Shown: positions 5,553 to 12,700 of the stretch, piece after piece | How the letters are laid out: each line of letters starts with the position of its first letter | Numbering within the stretch: position 1 is the first letter of the stretch | Assembly: GCA_037441765.1 (NCBI GenBank) | Contig: JBBIRM010000067.1 | Coordinates: 1-13,822 of the forward strand | Direction of reading: 5' to 3' | From: JBBIRM01 sp037441765 | GTDB lineage: Bacteria > Desulfobacterota > BSN033 > UBA1163 | Length of the DNA: 13,822 bases | The notes under the pieces: model-generated | Database searches by the model: none | Told to the model about the DNA's origin: nothing | What the model saw: the letters and a program-made list of their open reading frames with translations, nothing else | Made by a program: the position numbers and the translations under genes

Positions 5553-8500
5553 TTATTTCTTCCCCCGACTGTGAGGGACCCTGATCTCTACATTGCCTTG
5601 ACTGCTATTGCCTGATTTATCTATTGCAGTAATCGTGATGGTATATATACGACCCTTCCCCTTTCCTGACCTTTCGGCTCGGAGTTTAAGAGTAATGATT
5701 CCATTATTTTGATCTATCAAAGGTTCTGTCCAATCCGGACTCGTATCCCCATCTCCCAAACCATCCTGAGGCTCGTTGCTTTTTACCATCGCACTAAGGG
5801 TGACGGGTTGGCCTGTATTGTCTGAAGCATTCGCCCATATGATGATATCCACCATCCTGTGATCGGGCGGCCAAAGAGTGGTAAGGTTAGCAACTGGGGA
5901 TAAGGTAGGAGGTACGTTGTCCAATACTGTCACCGCCACATTATCATATCCTGCATCGATTCCATCAGAGACTCTGAGTTGTAAGACATAGACTCCTAAC
6001 ACATCAGGTTTAAATGATGGGGACACCGTATTCGCCATTGAAATGTCTCCATTGGTCAGATGGCTTCCTTTAGGCACCGCTACTAAGCTCCAGAGGTATG
6101 TAAGAGTTTGAGGAGATTGATCTGGATCATTGCTTGCTGAACCGTCAAGCGATGCTATCTCTCCCATATAGATTTCTATATCCGGGCCTGCATTGGCATT
6201 GGGTGGAACATTGGTAAGAGCAGCTATGATTTGAACTGTATCCTCAGAGGAGAGATCACCATCGTCCACAGTCAACCTGAGTTCATAGAGGCCGCTGATA
6301 TCGGGAGTAAAAATGGGATAGGGTGTATCTATGTTCGAAATTTGAGAATCCTCTAACAGACTCCCTGTAGGTGTAGATACAAAGTTCCAGAGATATCTCA
6401 GAGGCAGTGGCCCATTGTCAGGATCATCGCTCATACTACCATCGAGTTTTACAGGCCTTCCCGTTAATACATTCTGGTCAGGTCCTGCATTGGCATTGGG
6501 CGCTACATTTGGAGTAGCAGCATAGATGACCACTTCATCTGGAGTGCTATCCCATAGCCCATCGTTGACAATCAGTTGAAGCCGGTAACTCCCCTTCACA
6601 TCGGGGATGAATTGGGGCTTTGCGCTGTTAGAATCAGAAAGCGAGCCAGCAGTAACTCTGCTTCCCGTGGGAACCTCTATAAATGTCCAGTGAAAGGTGA
6701 TCATTGCCCCTTCTGGATCATAACTTTCGCTTCCATTCAGAGTGACCACCTGATCGGTAATGACATTCTGGTCAGGCCCTGCATGGGCAATCGGAGGGCT
6801 ATTCTCAAACTTAAAGGTCGCTTCGATCGTATGATTGGCAGTAATGTTATTAAAAGTAAAGGTGGTTACAGCCCCCACGGATACTCCATTTACCTTAACA
6901 TCTGCCACACAGTAGTTAGAATCTGGAGTGATGTCAAACCTCTGATTTGCCCCATGATTCACTGTTATCGTCCCTGAGGGCATGATGGTTCCATTTGGTC
7001 CGGCGGTAGCAGTAATTATGTATTGGTTGATTGCAAAAATGGCCTCTATTTTATGATCTGATATAACATTGCTAAAGGTATAGGCAAGAACAGCCCCCAT
7101 AGAGACTCCATCCACTTTCACTTCCGCAACATGGTAGCCTGGCCAGGGGGTAATGATGAAGGTCTGGCTTGCTCCATGATTCACAGTGACCTGACCAGAT
7201 GGATAGATGGTTCCCCCTGGACTTACAGTAGCAGTGATGGTATAGGCATTTGGGGCAAAGTTGGCAGTCACAGTCTTCTGGGTATCCATATTGAGGGTCA
7301 CGATGCTTTCTGTAAGATTTAAATCCCCGGTCCAGTTAAGACACCTGTAATCTTCTATCGGTGTGGCAGTGAGCTGGATCGATGCTCCTTCAGTGAAGAA
7401 CTGTTCCACGCAGTCTTCAGGACAGTCGATACCAGTTCCTGTGACTTTACCGCTGCCAACTGGATTGATTGAGACAGTAAGGGTCGTCACCCCTTTCCCG
7501 CTCAAGGCCAGAATGAGCATGGGCATATCCTGGGCATTGGAGGGGATGGAAAGTGAAGCCGATTTCGATCCGATAGAGGTGGGGGAGAAGAGGATTTCCA
7601 GCGTGCAGTTTCCTGATGGAGTTAATGTTCTTTCTGAACAATTGTCACTGTGAATGCTGAATTCTCCCTGATTTGTTCCCGATAGTGTAATTGTCCCTAT
7701 CTTTAGGTCAATATTGCCTGTGCTCGAAATTTTAATGGTCTGTTTGGATGTGCTATAGATATCGATGCTCCCAAAGCCCAGATAGGTAGGTGAAGCAGAG
7801 ATTTGGGGTTTGGGCATAAAACTTAGGGCATAAGTAAAACTGATTTCCTTTGTGCTTTTTAATCCCTCTGCTGTTAAAGTCGCCTTGAGGATATGAGGAC
7901 CTGGAATGATATCTTGAAGGTAAGTGGTATAGGATGTAAATCCGTTGAGTGAGATCGCTTCGGTCTTGATTAGAGTCCCATCCAGTTCAATTTGAAGTTC
8001 TGCACCGACTGAACCAAAAAGGCTCGCTATGACAATTACCGGCTCTGTATTGGTGGGGTAGTCTTTCTTGTCTGTTGTAAGGCCAAGAAGCACTGCATCC
8101 CCAACGTCAAAGGCTTCGGAACCGGATACAAGAAGGACCCCATCATTGCTAAAGATTCCATATACAAGACGATGAATCCCTGATACCGAAGTAGTAAATG
8201 GAGAATTATAGGTGATGATGGAATTTTCTGAAGAAGAAAGATTAATACTTTGTTCTCCAACAAAGTCATATCGGCCAGTTGGGTCAACAATCCATGTCTT
8301 AAGAATGGATTGCAGGGTTTTGTTGCTCGAAATGGTCATGATGGTATTAATCATGTCGGAAGAAGCGTACTTACCTTTGTCATTTTTGAAATCAAGGACT
8401 TTAACTAAAATCCCTGCTACATCGAAGGGATGGGTTGCTGTAATTGTTCCAGGATTGGAGGCCTCAAGCGTGGCATTAATGAAGTATGTCCCGGCAGTCA

Positions 8501-9602
8501 TCATAGAGGGCAACAAGAAACTCCTTGTAGCCTGATTTGAGAAGGCAAAAGTCTCCTCATATCCAACTGGACCAGAGAGAGTCAGGATTCCACTTGCATT
8601 TCCAAATACGGAGACGGAAACGGTTTCCCCGGGGTTGTAGACCTGCTTATCTGTGGTTATAGTGATGACATCCCCTGCCTTATGAATGTAAAGGGAGTTG
8701 AGGTGGATGGAGCGGCCCGATTCGTTGTAAACCCCGTAGAAGAGTTTCTCACCTGTTATCCTGACAAGAGGAATGTCAAATTGTAGGGACTGGGCTTGCC
8801 CCTGTCCAATCGTAAATGCCTGTTGTGATTCAAATTCATTATAGTTAACCCTGACAAGGAGGTTTTGAGGATTGGGATTAGTAGATTGGATGCTGATATT
8901 TAAATGGGCTATCTCTCCTTCATTATAATAGGGTTTATCAAGTGTTGCATTGACATTAAAACTTACTCCTGTAAGGCGATATTTAATTTGTCCCCTTTGG
9001 GGGACTGTTCCAGATTTACTGGCCTTTGAGGTGGTAGAATCTGGACTTTCCTCAAGCAAATACTCAGCAAAATAGTCCTTCTGCTCAAGATCTTCTGGCA
9101 AAATAAAACTAAAGGTAACTGCCTTCTCCTCACCAGATTTAAGCCAAACCCTTTCCATCGAATCAATCAAATCATAGGATTTTAATCTGAGATCAAATGA
9201 CCCATCTTGATTGCCAGTGTTCTTAACTTTAAATGTGAATATAGCCTCCTGACCTGCCATAAATGTCTGGTAAGGAGGTAGTTGGGTTATCTGGAAGTTT
9301 GCTCCCTGGACTACGAACTCCAAACTCTGAACTGCAATGGCTTGATTGTTATTATTAAGTAGTTGTATTTGTAGATTGTATTCACCGGGCTCAATGGCGG
9401 AAGGATTGATATATAGTGTTATGAATTTGGAGTTTTGTGGCGAGAGTTGAAGTATAATCTCTTCAGCATTCCACACCACCTGCCCTGAGCCTGGTCTAAC
9501 GATTAGACTAACACTTCCATTAATGTCATTACATCCCAGATTAGTGAGATTGACATTAACCGGAATTAAACCATTCGTCTGAGAGCTTAAGGTAGCGGTC
9601 AT
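5553..9602 (-). CDS. C-terminal part of the giant protein: Ig-like domains, choice-of-anchor-D, bacterial repeats, three PKD domains, conserved C-terminal module
   Basis: 1,349 residues from the ATG at 9602. This start lies mid-domain, has no good ribosome-binding site and no signal peptide, so it is probably internal to a larger gene. Residues 1-100 complete a CARDB-like domain. 101-595 hold about five more beta-sandwich domains (openings 'LDKPYYNEGE' 221, 'TDKQVYNPGE' 318, 'TDKKDYPTNTE' 510). 598-704 resemble the HYDIN/choice-of-anchor-D domain ('LGFGSIDIYSTSKQ', 'LEILFSPTSIGS') with Cys655 and Cys666. 705-784 form a bacterial-repeat module with Cys727, Cys731 and Cys754. 785-858 and 859-933 are two tandem copies of a second repeat module. 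936-1028, 1033-1128 and 1131-1227 are PKD domains ('ANAGPDQNVLTGRPVKLDGS'). 1228-1349 contain 'LWPPDHRMVDI', 'GDGDTSPDW' and 'LRAERSGKGKGRIYTI', a module I recall at C-termini of many secreted proteins. No LPXTG or PEP-CTERM signal is seen. The gene converges on the dehydrogenase with 48 bp between. Confidence 0.85.
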   Translation of the reverse strand: MTATLSSQTNGLIPVNVNLTNLGCNDINGSVSLIVRPGSGQVVWNAEEIILQLSPQNSKFITLYINPSAIEPGEYNLQIQLLNNNNQAIAVQSLEFVVQGANFQITQLPPYQTFMAGQEAIFTFKVKNTGNQDGSFDLRLKSYDLIDSMERVWLKSGEEKAVTFSFILPEDLEQKDYFAEYLLEESPDSTTSKASKSGTVPQRGQIKYRLTGVSFNVNATLDKPYYNEGEIAHLNISIQSTNPNPQNLLVRVNYNEFESQQAFTIGQGQAQSLQFDIPLVRITGEKLFYGVYNESGRSIHLNSLYIHKAGDVITITTDKQVYNPGETVSVSVFGNASGILTLSGPVGYEETFAFSNQATRSFLLPSMMTAGTYFINATLEASNPGTITATHPFDVAGILVKVLDFKNDKGKYASSDMINTIMTISSNKTLQSILKTWIVDPTGRYDFVGEQSINLSSSENSIITYNSPFTTSVSGIHRLVYGIFSNDGVLLVSGSEAFDVGDAVLLGLTTDKKDYPTNTEPVIVIASLFGSVGAELQIELDGTLIKTEAISLNGFTSYTTYLQDIIPGPHILKATLTAEGLKSTKEISFTYALSFMPKPQISASPTYLGFGSIDIYSTSKQTIKISSTGNIDLKIGTITLSGTNQGEFSIHSDNCSERTLTPSGNCTLEILFSPTSIGSKSASLSIPSNAQDMPMLILALSGKGVTTLTVSINPVGSGKVTGTGIDCPEDCVEQFFTEGASIQLTATPIEDYRCLNWTGDLNLTESIVTLNMDTQKTVTANFAPNAYTITATVSPGGTIYPSGQVTVNHGASQTFIITPWPGYHVAEVKVDGVSMGAVLAYTFSNVISDHKIEAIFAINQYIITATAGPNGTIMPSGTITVNHGANQRFDITPDSNYCVADVKVNGVSVGAVTTFTFNNITANHTIEATFKFENSPPIAHAGPDQNVITDQVVTLNGSESYDPEGAMITFHWTFIEVPTGSRVTAGSLSDSNSAKPQFIPDVKGSYRLQLIVNDGLWDSTPDEVVIYAATPNVAPNANAGPDQNVLTGRPVKLDGSMSDDPDNGPLPLRYLWNFVSTPTGSLLEDSQISNIDTPYPIFTPDISGLYELRLTVDDGDLSSEDTVQIIAALTNVPPNANAGPDIEIYMGEIASLDGSASNDPDQSPQTLTYLWSLVAVPKGSHLTNGDISMANTVSPSFKPDVLGVYVLQLRVSDGIDAGYDNVAVTVLDNVPPTLSPVANLTTLWPPDHRMVDIIIWANASDNTGQPVTLSAMVKSNEPQDGLGDGDTSPDWTEPLIDQNNGIITLKLRAERSGKGKGRIYTITITAIDKSGNSSQGNVEIRVPHSRGKK
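5922..6797 (-). repeat. Three consecutive PKD domains (about 290 bp each)
   Basis: Each unit opens with 'P.A.AGPD' followed by 'LdGS.S.DPd', then a 'W' strand ('FHWTFIEVPTGS', 'YLWNFVSTPTGS', 'YLWSLVAVPKGS'), 'P.F.PDV.G.Y.LqL.V.DG' and a linker. Units start at residues 936, 1033 and 1131. PKD domains are extracellular beta-sandwich spacers or binding modules. The nucleotide match is also visible as the phrase GCATTGGCATTGGG at about 6190 and again about 296 bp later. Confidence 0.88.
6804..7250 (-). repeat. Two tandem 'bacterial repeat' modules (about 225 bp each)
   Basis: Residues 785-858 and 859-933 of the downstream ORF are close copies: 'YTITATVSPGGTIYPSG' versus 'YIITATAGPNGTIMPSG', and 'VKVDGVSMGAV' versus 'VKVNGVSVGAV'. 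The fold resembles InlB-B-type/beta-grasp repeats found in exported bacterial proteins. A more diverged relative precedes them at residues 705-784. Confidence 0.8.
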
Positions 9603-9719
9603 TTCAACGACATTCTCTTTTAATACCCGGAAATTCCTACTAAAAGAACTGGAAGGTTGAGAGATAAGGGTTGCCTTTATTGTATAATTGCCTGAAGGTA
9701 AGTTAAAGACAAGAAAATC

Positions 9720-9722
9720 TTA
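9720..9722 (-). other. In-frame TAA separating the two halves of the giant gene
   Basis: The minus strand reads GGA GGA TAT TAA GAT TTT CTT. The 120 nt from this codon to the next ATG keep frame and domain register. No hairpin or U tract that would mark a real gene end follows it. Confidence 0.75.
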
Positions 9723-12700
9723 ATATCCTCCACCTGTGGGAATAAAGACGGTCTTCGATATGATGGAGCTTCCAAGCTCAAATTCAAATACAAATTCAGC
9801 ATCAAACCCTCCTATATTCTTGACAGTATAAGGAAAAACGATCATCCCTTCAGGATAAAACTCATTGACTATCATTTCGATTTCACCTTGAACTCCTTTT
9901 AGCACATTGAGTTGTGACTCACTCTGAAATCCGATGGTTTCAAACCTTAAGATATATGACCCTTCGCTGAGATTATATCTTAAGGAGTCCAAAATGCTTC
10001 CATTCACAGGAAGTGTAAATATCCTTGTAATTCTGGATATCTCCTGGCCATCATTAAATAATGTGAATGTAACAGAATAATCGGATTCCAATTCCCCTAT
10101 ATTTTTTAGTTGATAAGGGATGATAATATCTCCTTCTTTATATGAGGGCTGAACCACCAGTTGTATTTCCGCCCTCTCTCCAAAGCGGACTTTTCTTTGA
10201 ATCGTTTGTTCCAGGTCGCCCCTGAAGGTAAAGGTATAGGTGGTATCAATCAATATCTGCTGGCTGTATTGAAGGAGTTTCATCTCTCCAGGCAAAATAG
10301 TTATGTTCTGTGAATCTACAAAGCCTGGACTTATAACCCCGACCTGGAGATTGGCGTCAACTTTGCCTGTGTTTCTTATCTCCACTTTAATATTAAACGG
10401 TTCCCTTCCCATTACATCGGGCATTGTCAAAGCAACGGTCACGTTACTCTTGGCCACTTCATATCCCCCTATAACTTCTACCAGTTTGGAGCCGTTCTGT
10501 TCAATCACCCCAATCAAGCCCACCTTTCCTTCTCTTTCTGCTGGAATATTAAAACTAAATGAGTAACTTCCACCTGAAGGGATATTGAAAGGCCCCTCTC
10601 TTAGGATTTGAGAAGTCTGGCCGAGATATTTAGAATAGAGGGATAGAACCAAACCTGTAGCTTCAATGGTGGCAAGATTTTCAACCCTTCCTGAAATTGT
10701 TACAGTCTCACCAACCTTATAAATTTTCTTTTCAGTGCCAAAGAGAAGAAATGTATTTCCATCAAATATATAGAAAGAACTATCATAGCGGGAAATGGTT
10801 TGACCGAGTTTATTTGAAAGGATTCCCTGTAGATAGAGCTTCCCTTTTGCCTCCAATGTTCCGATATTCATCATATAGTTTTGAGTCGACTCAGCGGTTT
10901 GATTAACGGGAAGGGAGGTCTCAAAAATTGTTTTGGCAACCTCATTTGGAATCATTCTCTGAATGCGATGATTTCCATAGTCAATTACATAAATGGGCCC
11001 GTCTGGCTCTATGGCAATCCCTTTTGGTCCCCAGAACTCCTCGTCTCCAACTCCAAAACTTCCCCATTTTTTAATAAATACTCCATTGAGATCAAATTTC
11101 TGAATCCGGCAAAACCAATCTGTTACATATAAAAAACCATCTGATGTAATAGCTATACCCTGGGGAGATATGAATTGACCATCTCCGAAGCCCCAATTCC
11201 CCCATTGGGAAATAAAAATACCATCCCTACTAAACTTTTGAATGCGGTTGTTCCCTGTATCTACCACATAGACCGAACCTTCAGGACCAACAGCGATCCC
11301 CCTTGGATCACGAAACTGTCCATCACCGCTTCCGTAACTTCCCCATTTGGCAACGAAATTACCTGACCGATCAAATTTCTGGATACGATGGTTGTAGGTA
11401 TCTGCTACGTAGATATATCCATCAAAGCTAACAGCAAGTGCATTTAGAGCGGAAAATTGACCATCTCCTTCACCCTCGGTTCCCCATTCTGCTACAAAAG
11501 TTCCATCACTTGTAAATTTTTGGATGCGATGGTTCCATGTATCTGCAATGTAGACATAATGATCAGAATCTATAGCAATCCCTCTGGGCCATCCGAATTG
11601 ACCTTTCCCCTCGCCATAGCCTCCCCATTTGGCGATAAAATTTCCGGTATCATCAAATTTTTGGATACGATTGTTTCCCGTGTCCACGACGTAGAGATAC
11701 CCATCTGGCCCTATAGCGATCTCCTCAGGATGGTTAAACTTTCCTTCAGCATTACCCGCTCCTCCGGCCCAAACGTTGATTGAATTACCATTACTATCAA
11801 ACATTTGAATATGATTATCGACAGTGGCTACATAGATGTTGAAACAAGTTTCACAATCAGGGGATGAGTAGTTCCAGGGGATTGCTGCGATTCCATATGA
11901 ACTCTGATACCCTTTACTTCCATACCCAGAAAACTGCCATTGGGCTATAAAATTTCCCCAACTATCATAGGTGACGATATGGTATACCCCATCTGTGACA
12001 ATTACAGACTCATTAAAGCCATTACCTCCTATGGCAATACCTCGAGGATTAATAGAGCCACTGTAATCATAATCATCATAGTGTTCAATATAATAGCACC
12101 CCCACTGAGTGATGAGATAGCCATTGCTGTTAAATTTCTGGATACGTCCGTTTCCTGCATCTGCAACATAAATGACAGTATCTCCATAAAGAAATTCATA
12201 ACCCACGGCAATGCCAGAGGGTAAATAAAATTCCCCATCACCACTACCATACCCTCCCCACTTAGAGATAAAGTTTCCATCTCTATCAAACCTCTGGACT
12301 CGGTGATTTTCTGAGTCGAGGACATAGACTGAAGTATCATCAACGCCAATACCAATCGGGGATTTAAACTGCCCATCCCCATCACCATAACCTCCCCATT
12401 GCCTAATGAATCTACCACTGCTATCAAATTTCTGAATACGATGGTTATTAGTGTCCGCCACATAAACCGAACCATCAAACCCCACAGCAATTCCAGAAGG
12501 AGAGTCAATCTTCCCTTCATCACTTCCATAGCTTCCCCACTCCATAACAAAATCACCATATTCCGTAAACTTAAGTATACGGTGGTTCCCCGTATCGACT
12601 ACATATAGAGCCGTCCATGGATAAGTGGACTCATTAAAACCCACTGCCATGCCACTGGGATAGTTGAATGGTTTCCATCCTTCCCTTGGAAGAAAATGCT

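Noticed and set aside
6576..8535. Plus- and minus-strand ORFs of 60-133 codons within the PKD/bacterial-repeat region
   Set aside because: Antisense or out-of-frame to a strongly supported coding frame with clear domains; compositions are low-quality and nothing is recognisable.
9720..9722. Reassignment of TAA to a sense codon
   Set aside because: No other gene in the window contains an internal TAA, and slipin, nfeD and other frames end normally with TAA or TAG/TGA; a single site does not support a code change.
10953..12683. Regular ~141-bp DNA repeats as a CRISPR-like or satellite array
   Set aside because: The period equals 47 codons, the conserved positions are NHL protein residues, and third positions vary; this is a coding repeat.
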